DNA of 64,000 nt from Rhodobacteraceae bacterium XHP0102 (lineage in GTDB: Bacteria > Pseudomonadota > Alphaproteobacteria > Rhodobacterales > Rhodobacteraceae), in contig JAOWLD010000004.1 of the NCBI GenBank assembly GCA_025751475.1, forward strand, positions 1-64,000, written 5' to 3'. Shown here piece by piece: positions 18,706-27,143 of this stretch. Below the pieces are notes generated by a model that did no database searches, had not been told where the DNA came from, and saw only the letters and a list, made by a program, of their open reading frames with translations. Numbering within the stretch: the first letter of the stretch is position 1; every line of letters starts with the position of its first letter. A program made the position numbers and the translations under genes.

Positions 18706-19379
18706 CGGCACCCTTCCTCATCATCTTTGATGTCGATGGCACATTAATCGACAGTCAGGCGCATATCGTAGCATCGATGGAGCGTGCTTTTGCGGGCATT
18801 GGTCTGCCTGCGCCAAGCCGTGCTGCGACCATGTCGATTGTCGGTTTGTCTTTGCCCGTTGCCATGATGAAACTTGTCCCTGACAACGCTTCAGCACATC
18901 CTGCATTGGTCGAGGCTTACAAGCAGGCTTTTCAAGATTTGCGTCTATCTGCGCAAGGCGCATCGCTTGCGCCTTTGTTTGCAGGGGCGCGGGAAATGTT
19001 GGGGCAGCTTCACCAAGACCCCCGCTTTGTGTTGGCGGTGGCGACAGGAAAGTCGCGGCGCGGCATGGAGTATGTTCTGGATTTGCACAATTTGCGCCCG
19101 ATTTTTGCATCGGTCCAAGTGGCCGATGATCACCCCTCAAAGCCCCATCCGTCTATGGTTGAGACCTGTTTGATGGATTGCGCCATCCCGCCAGAGCGTG
19201 CTGTTGTGGTGGGTGATACGGTCTATGATATAGAGATGGCGCGGGCGGCCCAGACGGATGCAATCGGTGTTTCATGGGGCTATCACGCCGTTGCCGATTT
19301 GCGAGCGGCAGGGGCCGTGTCGATTCTTGATCGCCCGGATGAGTTGATCCCTGTGCTCAGACAACGATGGAGCCTTTGA
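18702..19379 (+). CDS. HAD-superfamily hydrolase (phosphoglycolate phosphatase-like)
   Basis: This is a 225-residue HAD-IA phosphatase. Motif I is DVDGTLIDS, with Asp10 and Asp12 as nucleophile and acid. Motif II is ATGKSRRG and motif III/IV is VVVGDTVYDIEMA. A helical cap lies between residues 15 and 90. The subgroup resembles Gph and Cbb-type phosphatases, but the substrate is not predictable. The start overlaps the pseudouridine synthase by ATGA, and the stop overlaps the ATP12 gene by one base (TGATGA), so all three are co-translated. Confidence 0.85.
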   Translation: MTAPFLIIFDVDGTLIDSQAHIVASMERAFAGIGLPAPSRAATMSIVGLSLPVAMMKLVPDNASAHPALVEAYKQAFQDLRLSAQGASLAPLFAGAREMLGQLHQDPRFVLAVATGKSRRGMEYVLDLHNLRPIFASVQVADDHPSKPHPSMVETCLMDCAIPPERAVVVGDTVYDIEMARAAQTDAIGVSWGYHAVADLRAAGAVSILDRPDELIPVLRQRWSL

Positions 19380-20089
19380 TGAGCGAATGGAAAGCCCGCC
19401 GTTTTTGGACATCTGCAACCGTGGAGCAGCATATGGACGGCTTCACCGTGCATCTGGACAGTCGCCCGATCCGCACCCCGCTTAAGGCCCCGTTGGTGGT
19501 GCCAAGCCATGCGATGGCCGAGGCAATTGCGGCGGAGTGGATGGCCCAAGAGGCTGAGGTCAAACCTTTGACCATGCCCGTTACCCGTTCGGCCAATGCT
19601 GCAATTGACAAGGTGAGCGCTCAAAAAGACGAGGTGGTTGCGATGTTGGCCGCTTATGCGGAGACGGATTTGCTGTGCCACCGTGCCGAGCATCCGCAAG
19701 AATTGGTCAACCGTCAGGAACAAGGCTGGCGTCCCATACTCCAGTGGATTGAACAGCAGCTTGGCGCAAGCTTGGTGGTCACAACGGGTGTTCTGCCCGT
19801 TCCACAACCTGCCGAAAGCCTTGCCATAGTGCATCGTCATATCAGCCAGTTCGATGTATTCGCTCTGACGGCCTTGCATGATTTGATCGCACTCTCTGGC
19901 TCCGCTGTGTTGGGGCTGGCCGTGATCGAGGGTCAATTATCCCCGAGCGAGGCCTGGACATTGTCGCGAATCGATGAGGATTTTCAGGCAGAACTTTGGG
20001 GGGAAGATGAAGAAGCCATGAATGTGGCGCAAAAGAAATGGGATGCCTTTCTTCATGCGGCGCGTTTTCACGACCTTCTGCGCCTCTGA
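19379..20089 (+). CDS. ATP12-family F1-ATPase assembly chaperone
   Basis: ATP12 proteins bind the F1 alpha subunit before assembly; the family is shared by mitochondria and alphaproteobacteria. The 236-residue product contains WKARRFWTSATVEQHMDGFT, LDSRPIRTPLKAPL, AIAAEWMAQ and FALTALHDLIALSGSAVLGL, all diagnostic. ATG 19379 is inside the upstream TGATGA junction; an alternative four codons earlier would overlap the HAD gene further. It ends the rarA-crcB-rluA-HAD-ATP12 run. Its linkage to a HAD gene is common in alphaproteobacteria; why is unknown. Confidence 0.92.
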   Translation: MSEWKARRFWTSATVEQHMDGFTVHLDSRPIRTPLKAPLVVPSHAMAEAIAAEWMAQEAEVKPLTMPVTRSANAAIDKVSAQKDEVVAMLAAYAETDLLCHRAEHPQELVNRQEQGWRPILQWIEQQLGASLVVTTGVLPVPQPAESLAIVHRHISQFDVFALTALHDLIALSGSAVLGLAVIEGQLSPSEAWTLSRIDEDFQAELWGEDEEAMNVAQKKWDAFLHAARFHDLLRL

Positions 20090-20151
20090 CCCTTTGTTTT
20101 TCAAGGAATATGTATTCTGCTTAGCCAGTAAGCATTTAGGCCGCCCGTGCT

Positions 20152-20178
20152 GTAAAGTTAGGCTTTACGTATCGTAAA
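20152..20178. promoter_or_regulatory. Alternating GTAAA half-sites upstream of bztA
   Basis: GTAAAG (20152-20157), CTTTAC (20163-20168) and CGTAAA (20173-20178) form two overlapping inverted repeats: GTAAAG-5-CTTTAC and TTTACG-TAT-CGTAAA. Their centres are about one helical turn apart. This looks like a transcription factor operator for the amino acid transporter; the factor is unknown. A weak promoter candidate (TTGACC at 20193, CAATTA at 20217) lies just downstream. Confidence 0.45.
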
Positions 20179-20260
20179 CTAAGCTTAAAGCCTTGACCTT
20201 GCGCGCGAGATTTGCCCAATTAAACGGCATTGGTGGGCGGTGACCTGCCACGCAAACAAA

Positions 20261-20278
20261 TATGATCGCTCGATCATA
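20261..20278. promoter_or_regulatory. Perfect 8-bp palindrome before bztA (operator candidate)
   Basis: TATGATCGCTCGATCATA is two perfect 8-base arms with a CT centre, 43 bases before the bztA ATG. Its symmetry and position suit a dimeric repressor operator. As RNA it would also form an 8-bp stem, but with a 2-base loop that is sterically unlikely, favouring a DNA site. Confidence 0.5.
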
Positions 20279-20321
20279 GGGGAAAAGCCCAAAAAGGGCG
20301 GTCCAATAGGAAGAGGTATAC

Positions 20322-21341
20322 ATGAAAAAATCCATTTTTCTCGGCACACTCGCGGTTGCTGGGTTGGCCGCTGGTCTGGCATCTGCACAGACCCTCGCGG
20401 AGGTTCAGGCCCGTGGAACGCTGAAATGCGGCTCCAACGAAGGTCTTGCTGGCTTTGCCGCGCCTGATGCGAACGGCAATATGCAGGGTTTCGATGTGTC
20501 TTTGTGCCGTGCCATCGCCGTTGCCGCATTGGGTGATGCCCAGGCGGTTGAATTTGTTCCACTGACCAGCCAGACGCGCTTCACGGCACTTGCGGCGGGT
20601 GAGGTCGATGTTCTGGTGCGTAACTCCACTTGGACATTCTCTCGTGACACAGACCTCAAGCTCGACTTCAAAGGCGTGAACTATTACGATGGTCAGGGCT
20701 TTATGGTGCGCAGCGATCTGGGTGTCTCCTCGGCACGTGATCTTGATGGCGCAACCGTCTGTATCCAGACAGGCACCACCACCGAGCTGAACCTTGCTGA
20801 CTTCTTCCGCGTCAACAATATCAGCTACGAGCCTGTGCCTGTTCAGACCAACGCCGAAGGCCAGCAGCAGTATCTTGCTGGCGCCTGTGACGTTTACACA
20901 ACAGACGTGTCAGGCTTGGCTGCAACCCGCGCGACCTTCGAGGATGCCGCTTCACACATCATCCTGCCCGAAATCGTTTCCAAGGAGCCACTCGGCCCCG
21001 TGGTGCGTCATGGTGACAATGATTGGGGTGACATCGTTGGTTGGACGCTCAACGCTCTGATCGCCGCCGAAGAATACGGTGTAACCTCGGCAAATGTTCG
21101 TGAATTGGCAGCAGCCCCCACGGATAACCCCGAAATCAACCGTTTGCTTGGCACCGAAGGTGAACTGGGCGCAATGCTTGGCCTGCCCAATGATTGGGCC
21201 GTCAACATCATTGCCGCCGTTGGCAATTACGGTGAAATCTTCGAAGCGCATATCGGCGAGAACACATCCGTTGGTCTGGCCCGTGGCCTGAACGCCCAGT
21301 GGACCGATGGCGGCTTGATGTACGCACCGCCGTTCCGTTGA
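20322..21341 (+). CDS. bztA: Amino acid ABC transporter, periplasmic binding protein
   Basis: This is the solute-binding component of a BztABCD/AapJQMP importer (glutamate, glutamine, aspartate, asparagine in Rhodobacter capsulatus). The 339-residue precursor has a Sec signal peptide with cleavage expected after ASA at residue 22. Family-3 binding protein motifs follow: GTLKCGSNEGLAGFAAPDAN, GFDVSLCRAIAVAALGD and GDNDWGDIVGWTLNALI. GGAAGAGG precedes the ATG. A perfect hairpin between bztA and bztB probably lets the binding protein be made in excess. Exact substrate is inferred from homology. Confidence 0.93.
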   Translation: MKKSIFLGTLAVAGLAAGLASAQTLAEVQARGTLKCGSNEGLAGFAAPDANGNMQGFDVSLCRAIAVAALGDAQAVEFVPLTSQTRFTALAAGEVDVLVRNSTWTFSRDTDLKLDFKGVNYYDGQGFMVRSDLGVSSARDLDGATVCIQTGTTTELNLADFFRVNNISYEPVPVQTNAEGQQQYLAGACDVYTTDVSGLAATRATFEDAASHIILPEIVSKEPLGPVVRHGDNDWGDIVGWTLNALIAAEEYGVTSANVRELAAAPTDNPEINRLLGTEGELGAMLGLPNDWAVNIIAAVGNYGEIFEAHIGENTSVGLARGLNAQWTDGGLMYAPPFR

Positions 21342-21351
21342 TCTGTTAATG

Positions 21352-21383
21352 AACGGGGCTTGGGTTTTCCAAGCCCCGTTTTT
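21352..21383 (+). terminator. Perfect 12-bp hairpin between bztA and bztB
   Basis: AACGGGGCTTGG (21352-21363) pairs perfectly with CCAAGCCCCGTT (21369-21380) around GTTTT, then TTT. It lies 10 bases after bztA. Such partial terminators or 3'-end protectors after binding-protein genes raise their dosage over the membrane subunits. Confidence 0.85.
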
Positions 21384-21468
21384 CGCCATTTACCATTCAG
21401 ACTGACGTGCGCGTAACGACCAGTATCCCTCTGGTCGGGTTGGCACGACTTACTCATTTGGGGTGCGC

Positions 21469-22683
21469 ATGGCCGACACAACCGAAATGCCACAGGACAA
21501 ATTCCGCCTGAGCCAGCTTCTGTATGATGCGCGCTATAGGTCGATGACCATCCAAGTGGTGGCAGCGATGTTGTTGATGTTATCGCTAGCATGGTTGGTG
21601 GATAATACCATCCAGAACCTTGCCGCACTTGGCAAGGATTTCAGCTTTTCCTTTCTTGGGACAACAGCGGGCTATGATATCAATCAGCAGCTGATCCCTT
21701 TTACGTCACAGGACACCCATGCGCGCGCGGCCCTTGTGGGCATTTTGAATACGCTGCTGGTCGCATTTTTGGGGTGCGTTTTGGCGACCGTGATCGGTGT
21801 TTTGGCGGGCGTTCTGCGCCTGTCTAAAAACTTTGTCGTGTCGGGCATTATGACCGTCTATGTCGAAGCGATGCGCAACACGCCGCTTTTGATTTGGATC
21901 TTGATTGTTTTTGCTGTGATGACCGAAGCAACCCCGCAGCCGCGCGATTTCCGCGAAGGTGGCGGCGCCGAGATGATCCTGTGGGACAGTGTCGCCATAT
22001 CGAACCGTGGCGTGTTCATTCCAAAGCCGCTTTGGGGCGAAGGGTCGGGGCTGGTTGTTGCGGTGTTTCTTCTGTCTGTGGGCGCGATTTTTGCTCTGCG
22101 CCACTTTGCACGCAAACGCCAAGAACAAACGGGCGCGCAATTGCCTGTCTTCCGCCTGTCTTTGGCGCTTTTCTTTCTGCCCGCGCTTTTGACCTATTTT
22201 GTTATGGGCGGTCCGATCACGCTTGAGTTGCCAGAACTGGGCGGGTTCAACTTTGACGGCGGGATACAGATCCGAAATTCGTTGATCGCACTGTGGTTGG
22301 CCCTGTCGCTCTATACCTCTGCCTTCATTGCTGAGATCGTCCGCTCAGGTATTTTGTCAGTATCGCGCGGCCAAACCGAAGCCTCTTTTGCATTGGGAAT
22401 GCAGCCCAACCGCACCATGCAATTGGTGATCCTGCCACAAGCCTTGCGTGTCATTATTCCGCCCCTGATCTCACAATTCTTGAACTTGACCAAGAATTCC
22501 TCACTTGCATTGGCGGTGGGATATATGGATGTCCGCTCAACACTTGGGGGCATCACGATCAACCAAACAGGACGGGAGATCGAGGGGATATTGCTGCTTG
22601 GTTCCTTCTACCTCATCGTCAGCTTGATCATTTCATCTTTCATGAACCTCTATAATTCCAGCGTCAAACTGAAGGAGCGATGA
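21469..22683 (+). CDS. bztB: Amino acid ABC transporter permease BztB
   Basis: This is the first inner-membrane permease of the Bzt/Aap importer. The 404-residue protein has an N-terminal segment, several hydrophobic helices and a C-terminal BPD_transp_1 domain with the EAA-type loop (SRGQTEASFALGMQPNRTMQ, then LVILPQALRVIIPPL). HisMQ-type N-terminal permease residues (RNTPLLIWIL) appear near position 128. ATG 21469 is preferred; a GTG two codons earlier is possible. It leaves one base before bztC. Confidence 0.92.
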   Translation: MADTTEMPQDKFRLSQLLYDARYRSMTIQVVAAMLLMLSLAWLVDNTIQNLAALGKDFSFSFLGTTAGYDINQQLIPFTSQDTHARAALVGILNTLLVAFLGCVLATVIGVLAGVLRLSKNFVVSGIMTVYVEAMRNTPLLIWILIVFAVMTEATPQPRDFREGGGAEMILWDSVAISNRGVFIPKPLWGEGSGLVVAVFLLSVGAIFALRHFARKRQEQTGAQLPVFRLSLALFFLPALLTYFVMGGPITLELPELGGFNFDGGIQIRNSLIALWLALSLYTSAFIAEIVRSGILSVSRGQTEASFALGMQPNRTMQLVILPQALRVIIPPLISQFLNLTKNSSLALAVGYMDVRSTLGGITINQTGREIEGILLLGSFYLIVSLIISSFMNLYNSSVKLKER

Positions 22684-22684
22684 G

Positions 22685-24178
22685 ATGAGCAAACAATCTT
22701 CAGTTGCTTTTGTTCGGCGCGAAATGCTGCCTCCTGCGCCACCTCCACCTGGTCAGGCGGGTGTGCTGCGTTGGATGCGTGAGAACCTGTTCTCCTCGGT
22801 CACCAACACGGCGTTGACCATTTTGTCGCTCTATTTCATTTGGAGTGTTCTGGCCTCGATCATGCCATGGACCCTCAATGGGATTTGGGTGGCAGGATCA
22901 TTGACGGAATGCCGTGAAATCCGTGATGCGCGCGGGCTGGAAACCGCCGCGTGTTGGGCGGTGATCAACGAACGTTGGTTGCAGTTGCTTTTTGGGTTTT
23001 ACCCGACCGATGACAAGCTCCTGTCCAGTCTGTTCTATGCCGAACCATTGGCCACGGCTGGTGGGCTAGAGGCGGTGTTTGGGGCAGCATCAAACGCCAC
23101 GGACCGTATTGAATTTGTTGGCATGATGAAAGGTGATCTGAGCAATTTCACCATCTTCCTGTTTGGCTATTGGCGCCCTCTCTTGGCGGTGGCCTTATTG
23201 GTTGTCGCGGTTGCGCCGATCCTTTACTCAAGCTTGCCGCGCAGTCTGCTTTTCTTCTCCATGCTCTATCCGTTTGTTGGGGTGTTTCTCTTTTGGGGCG
23301 GTTCCATATGGGGGCCAATGACGGTGGCGATTGGCCTTGCGGCGGCGTTTTTTATTGGCCGTTTTTTTGCCAAGCGCTTTGGGTTGCTTGGCGGTGGGAT
23401 TGCGGCGGTTGCAGCCTTTATTTTCATCTTCCTGAACCCACTGCCTTTTATCGACCATGGGGGGCTGTTTCCACTCTTTCCCCATGTGAAAGATGTGCTT
23501 CACAGCATCATACCCTTTGGGTTATCCGCGATCCCCTCTGACCAATTCGGTGGGTTCATGCTGGCGATCATCATCGGCACGTCAGGCATCGTGCTCTCTC
23601 TGCCGATTGGTATTTTGCTGGCGCTTGGGCGGCAATCAACCATGCCCTTTATCCGTTGGGTCTGTGTAACCTTCATCGAAGTGATCCGTGGTGTGCCGCT
23701 GATTGTTTGGTTGTTCGTGGCCTCGACCTTGCTCAAGTATTTCCTGCCCCCAGGTTCCAGTTTTGATGCGCTGCTGCGGGTGATCATCCTCGTGACCTTG
23801 TTTGCTTCGGCCTATATCGCTGAAGTGGTCCGCGGGGGTCTCGCGGCCCTGCCCACGGGGCAGTATGAGGCGGCCGATAGTTTGGGCCTCGATTACTGGA
23901 AATCGATGCAATTGATTGTATTGCCACAGGCGCTCAAGATTTCGATTCCTGGCATCGTGAACACCTTCATTGGCTTGTTCAAAGATACAACTTTGGTCGT
24001 TTTCGTTGGCCTGCGTGATCCGCTTGGCCTGACCAACGCTATTCGAGCCACGGGAGAATGGAACGGTATCTACTGGGAGCTATACATATTTGTGGCGCTT
24101 CTGTTCTTTACCTTCTGCTTCTTCATGTCCCGCTATTCCATGTATCTGGAGCGCAAGCTTCAGACCGACCGCCGATAA
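22685..24178 (+). CDS. bztC: Amino acid ABC transporter permease BztC
   Basis: This is the second permease of the importer. The 497-residue protein is large for a His/Glu permease, as is usual for BztC/AapM, because an extended hydrophobic N-terminal half (several helices, residues about 30-270) precedes the BPD_transp_1 domain. The EAA loop reads ALPTGQYEAADSLGLDYWKS, then LIVLPQALKISIPGI. GAGCGATGAG places its start one base after bztB. It is followed by bztD after 12 bases. Confidence 0.92.
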   Translation: MSKQSSVAFVRREMLPPAPPPPGQAGVLRWMRENLFSSVTNTALTILSLYFIWSVLASIMPWTLNGIWVAGSLTECREIRDARGLETAACWAVINERWLQLLFGFYPTDDKLLSSLFYAEPLATAGGLEAVFGAASNATDRIEFVGMMKGDLSNFTIFLFGYWRPLLAVALLVVAVAPILYSSLPRSLLFFSMLYPFVGVFLFWGGSIWGPMTVAIGLAAAFFIGRFFAKRFGLLGGGIAAVAAFIFIFLNPLPFIDHGGLFPLFPHVKDVLHSIIPFGLSAIPSDQFGGFMLAIIIGTSGIVLSLPIGILLALGRQSTMPFIRWVCVTFIEVIRGVPLIVWLFVASTLLKYFLPPGSSFDALLRVIILVTLFASAYIAEVVRGGLAALPTGQYEAADSLGLDYWKSMQLIVLPQALKISIPGIVNTFIGLFKDTTLVVFVGLRDPLGLTNAIRATGEWNGIYWELYIFVALLFFTFCFFMSRYSMYLERKLQTDRR

Positions 24179-24190
24179 GGAGGCCACCCG

Positions 24191-24991
24191 ATGAGTGAGG
24201 CGCAAACGTCCCTGCAGGACCGCCAAATCGACCGTTCGCAAATGAAAGTCACCGATGAGGTGGCCATCGAAATCAACGATATGAACAAATGGTATGGCAC
24301 GTTTCACGTGCTGCGTGACATCAACTTGACCGTTAATCGGGGGGAGCGGATTGTTATTTGCGGTCCCTCAGGTTCTGGGAAGTCGACCCTGATCCGCTGC
24401 ATCAATGCTTTGGAAGAACATCAAAAGGGCCAGATCACGGTTGATGGCACAACCCTGTCAACCGATCTGAAAAACATCGACAAGGTGCGCTCCGAAGTTG
24501 GGATGGTGTTCCAGCATTTCAATCTGTTTCCGCATTTGACCATCCTTGAGAATTGCACATTGGCCCCGATTTGGGTGCGTAAGGTGCCAAAACGCGAAGC
24601 CGAGGAAACCGCGATGTATTTCCTCGAAAAGGTCAAGATCCCCGAGCAGGCTCATAAATATCCTGGGCAGCTTTCAGGGGGGCAGCAGCAGCGCGTGGCG
24701 ATTGCACGCAGCCTATGTATGCGTCCGCGCATCATGCTGTTTGACGAGCCGACCTCAGCCCTGGACCCTGAGATGATCAAGGAAGTTTTGGATACGATGA
24801 TCCAACTTGCCGAAGAGGGCATGACGATGCTCTGCGTGACCCATGAGATGGGCTTCGCCCGTCAGGTGGCCAATCGCGTGATCTTCATGGATGCGGGTCA
24901 GATTGTCGAGCAGAACGAGCCAGAACCGTTTTTCACCAATCCACAGAATGATCGCACGAAGTTGTTCTTGAGCCAGATTTTGGGTCACTGA
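24191..24991 (+). CDS. bztD: Amino acid ABC transporter ATP-binding protein BztD
   Basis: This ATPase drives the Bzt importer. The 266-residue product has Walker [10 protein letters not shown] at 58-66, Q-loop [13 protein letters not shown], signature [15 protein letters not shown], Walker [14 protein letters not shown] and the H-loop [11 protein letters not shown] 25-residue N-terminal extension before the ABC core is seen, as in other Bzt/AapP proteins. AAGGAGG precedes the start. Its end is six bases from the convergent SixA-type gene. Confidence 0.95.
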   Translation: MSEAQTSLQDRQIDRSQMKVTDEVAIEINDMNKWYGTFHVLRDINLTVNRGERIVICGPSGSGKSTLIRCINALEEHQKGQITVDGTTLSTDLKNIDKVRSEVGMVFQHFNLFPHLTILENCTLAPIWVRKVPKREAEETAMYFLEKVKIPEQAHKYPGQLSGGQQQRVAIARSLCMRPRIMLFDEPTSALDPEMIKEVLDTMIQLAEEGMTMLCVTHEMGFARQVANRVIFMDAGQIVEQNEPEPFFTNPQNDRTKLFLSQILGH

Positions 24992-24997
24992 TCCTGT

Positions 24998-25504
24998 TCA
25001 GCTCAAATCACGCGGGGTGATAAAGGCGCGGGGGAGACCCGCGCCTATTTCTATATCGGCCCATGACTGGGCCTCGAAATCAGCGACCAATGTGGCGGCT
25101 GTCGGGTAACGCGTGAATTTCGCATGATCAGGCGGGCTTGCCAACAAAGAGCGGGCCAAGCTGCCAATCCCTGGGTTATGGCCGATGACGGCCAGAACGC
25201 GCCCCTCACTGGCCTTGATCACATTGAGCATCTCAGGCGGCATCGCCAGATACAGGGCGCGCGTATAAGACACTTCGATATCTTGGGCCTGCATTTGCGC
25301 TGAGATGGCCGCCCATGTGTCAACCGCGCGTGTTGCGGTAGAGCACAGCACATGATCTGGACGCAGCCCCTGATCCGCAAGCCAACCGCCAATGCGCGGC
25401 GCATCCTCAATGCCGCGTGTGTTAAGCGGGCGATCGTGGTCGGCCAGCCCAGCATCGGCCCAATCGGATTTCGCATGGCGAATGAGGATGAGGGTCAAGG
25501 TCAT
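24998..25504 (-). CDS. SixA-type histidine phosphatase
   Basis: This is a 168-residue histidine phosphatase superfamily member. The RHG-type motif is LILIRHAKSDW (His10) and the second catalytic His is in VIGHNPGIGSL (His109). SixA acts on phosphohistidine of signalling or PTS proteins in E. coli; the target here is unknown. Its start overlaps the Fe-S protein gene by ATGA. The last codons contain a GGCGCGGG / CCCGCGCC stem (25025-25045) that may also terminate bztD transcripts. Confidence 0.85.
   Translation of the reverse strand: MTLTLILIRHAKSDWADAGLADHDRPLNTRGIEDAPRIGGWLADQGLRPDHVLCSTATRAVDTWAAISAQMQAQDIEVSYTRALYLAMPPEMLNVIKASEGRVLAVIGHNPGIGSLARSLLASPPDHAKFTRYPTAATLVADFEAQSWADIEIGAGLPRAFITPRDLS
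25025..25045. terminator. Hairpin at the bztD / sixA convergence
   Basis: GGCGCGGG (25025-25032) pairs with CCCGCGCC (25038-25045) around GGAGA, then TATTTCTAT on the forward strand. It lies inside the 3' end of the reverse-strand phosphatase gene and could stop forward transcripts from bztD. Confidence 0.5.
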
Positions 25505-26151
25505 TTGTGAAAGCTCCTCATGTGGAAATGGGCTTGCTCAGGCAGGCGGCCAAATCCTTGTGATATTGGGCAAGCGCGGCGTGCAGCACATCCATAAGTG
25601 ATGCAATCTGCACCTGCGTCTGTATTGAGATAGTCATGGCAGCTTGCCGTGTCATAGCCAATCCCGTCAAATGCAGAAACGGGGCAAGCGTTGCGGCAAG
25701 GTTGCGCTGCGCAGCTGTCGCAAGGTGGATTTTGCGTGGGCTTCTCTGGCAGGCTGTAGGGCAATCCAAGCGCACCGCGAAAGGACACCCATAACCCTGC
25801 ACGCGCGTGGACAAGCAAGCGGATCGGGCTTGGCCATATCGCCCCGCTTGCCAAGGCCCATTGATAAAAGGCGGCATAGGGCGGACCACCAAAGGGGAAA
25901 TAGGCCTCCGCATCAATTTCCGCAGCCCAAGCGCCGATCACCCGCGCGGACCACCGATCCATTGGATCAGGCGCAGCATCGCAATATTCGGGGCTTTTTG
26001 TGAATGCGGACCAGAAGCTTGGTTCATCAGGGCCAAGCAGAACCACCGTCTTCACGCGGTCGCCCAAGCCATGCGCGGGCGTGGGGTGGAAATATCCCAA
26101 GATATCCAAATGGCGCTGGCGGGCACCGTGGCTGAGGTCGCGGAGGCTCAT
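25501..26151 (-). CDS. QueG-like Fe-S (ferredoxin-type) protein
   Basis: This 216-residue cytoplasmic protein carries two likely [4Fe-4S] sites in its C-terminal third. The first set is Cys144, 147, 152 and 156 in CDSCAAQPCRNACPVSAF; the second includes Cys171, 183, 188 and 194. The arrangement resembles the ferredoxin domain of epoxyqueuosine reductase QueG, but the protein is about half the length and lacks the rest of the cobalamin-binding core. It is annotated only as ferredoxin-like in relatives. Coupled by ATGA to the SixA-type gene downstream. Function unknown. Confidence 0.7.
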   Translation of the reverse strand: MSLRDLSHGARQRHLDILGYFHPTPAHGLGDRVKTVVLLGPDEPSFWSAFTKSPEYCDAAPDPMDRWSARVIGAWAAEIDAEAYFPFGGPPYAAFYQWALASGAIWPSPIRLLVHARAGLWVSFRGALGLPYSLPEKPTQNPPCDSCAAQPCRNACPVSAFDGIGYDTASCHDYLNTDAGADCITYGCAARRACPISQGFGRLPEQAHFHMRSFHK

Positions 26152-26192
26152 GGTGCAGCCTGTGCAAATTATGGCGCGTCACGCAAGCAAAA

Positions 26193-27059
26193 CTAGGCGC
26201 GGATGATCGAACCCGCCCCGTGGTCTGTGAACAATTCCAGCAAACAGGCATTTGGTGCGCGGCCGTCCAAAATAACCGCTGCGCGCACGCCCGCCCGCAC
26301 CGCCGAAAGGGCGGTTTCGGTTTTCGGGATCATACCGCCTGCGATCACGCCACTTTCTGTCATCGCCTCGACATCGGCAGCGGTCAATTCAGTGACAACC
26401 TCGCCCTCGGCATTTTTAACGCCCGACACATCGGTCAACAAAAGCAGACGATCTGCCTTCAATGCCGCGGCAATGGCACCTGCCGCCGTGTCACCATTAA
26501 TGTTATAGCTTTGACCTTCCCGATCAGCGCCAATGGGGGCAATGACAGGGATCATCTCGGCATCAAAGAGCTGCCGCAGCAAGGTGGTGTCCACTGCGTT
26601 GGGCTCCCCTACGAAACCCAAATCTGGGTCCGCCATGGTGCAGGTGATCATCGCGGCATCTTTGCCCGACAATCCGACCGCGCGCCCCCCCTCGACATTG
26701 ATCGCCTGCACGATCCGCTTGTTGACTTGTCCTGAGAGAACCATTTCGACCACATCCATTGTCGCGGCATCCGTCACCCGTTTGCCGCGTGTAAAGGTCG
26801 AGGTCACGCCCAGCTTTTCAAGCATCTGATTGATCATTGGCCCGCCGCCATGCACGACAACGGGGTTCACGCCAACGGTGCGCATCAGCATGACATCGCG
26901 GGCGAAAGAGGCCATCCCCTCATCCGACCCCATCGCGTGCCCGCCCAGTTTGATCACCACAATCGCCCCGTGATAGCGCTGCAAATAGGGCAGCGCTTCG
27001 TTCAAGGTGCGGGCAGTTGAGAGAAAATCACGCATTTTGGCTGTCTGCTTCTTCATCAT
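26193..27059 (-). CDS. argB: Acetylglutamate kinase
   Basis: ArgB phosphorylates N-acetylglutamate in arginine synthesis and is usually the arginine-feedback step. The 288-residue product has [11 protein letters not shown] at 34-44, [14 protein letters not shown] at 67-80 and [12 protein letters not shown]. The N-terminal helix ([20 protein letters not shown]) is the kind used for the hexameric, arginine-inhibited form, so feedback control is likely. It lies 84 bases after engB on the same strand. Two adjacent ATGs (27059, 27056) could serve as start. Confidence 0.95.
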   Translation of the reverse strand: MMKKQTAKMRDFLSTARTLNEALPYLQRYHGAIVVIKLGGHAMGSDEGMASFARDVMLMRTVGVNPVVVHGGGPMINQMLEKLGVTSTFTRGKRVTDAATMDVVEMVLSGQVNKRIVQAINVEGGRAVGLSGKDAAMITCTMADPDLGFVGEPNAVDTTLLRQLFDAEMIPVIAPIGADREGQSYNINGDTAAGAIAAALKADRLLLLTDVSGVKNAEGEVVTELTAADVEAMTESGVIAGGMIPKTETALSAVRAGVRAAVILDGRAPNACLLELFTDHGAGSIIRA

Positions 27060-27143
27060 TGGCGTTCCACATTGATCCCGCGCCGCATTGGGCGCGCTGC
27101 GTTCCTTCCATAAGGCAGGAAAGCCTTGCTGTGAAGGTGGCTG

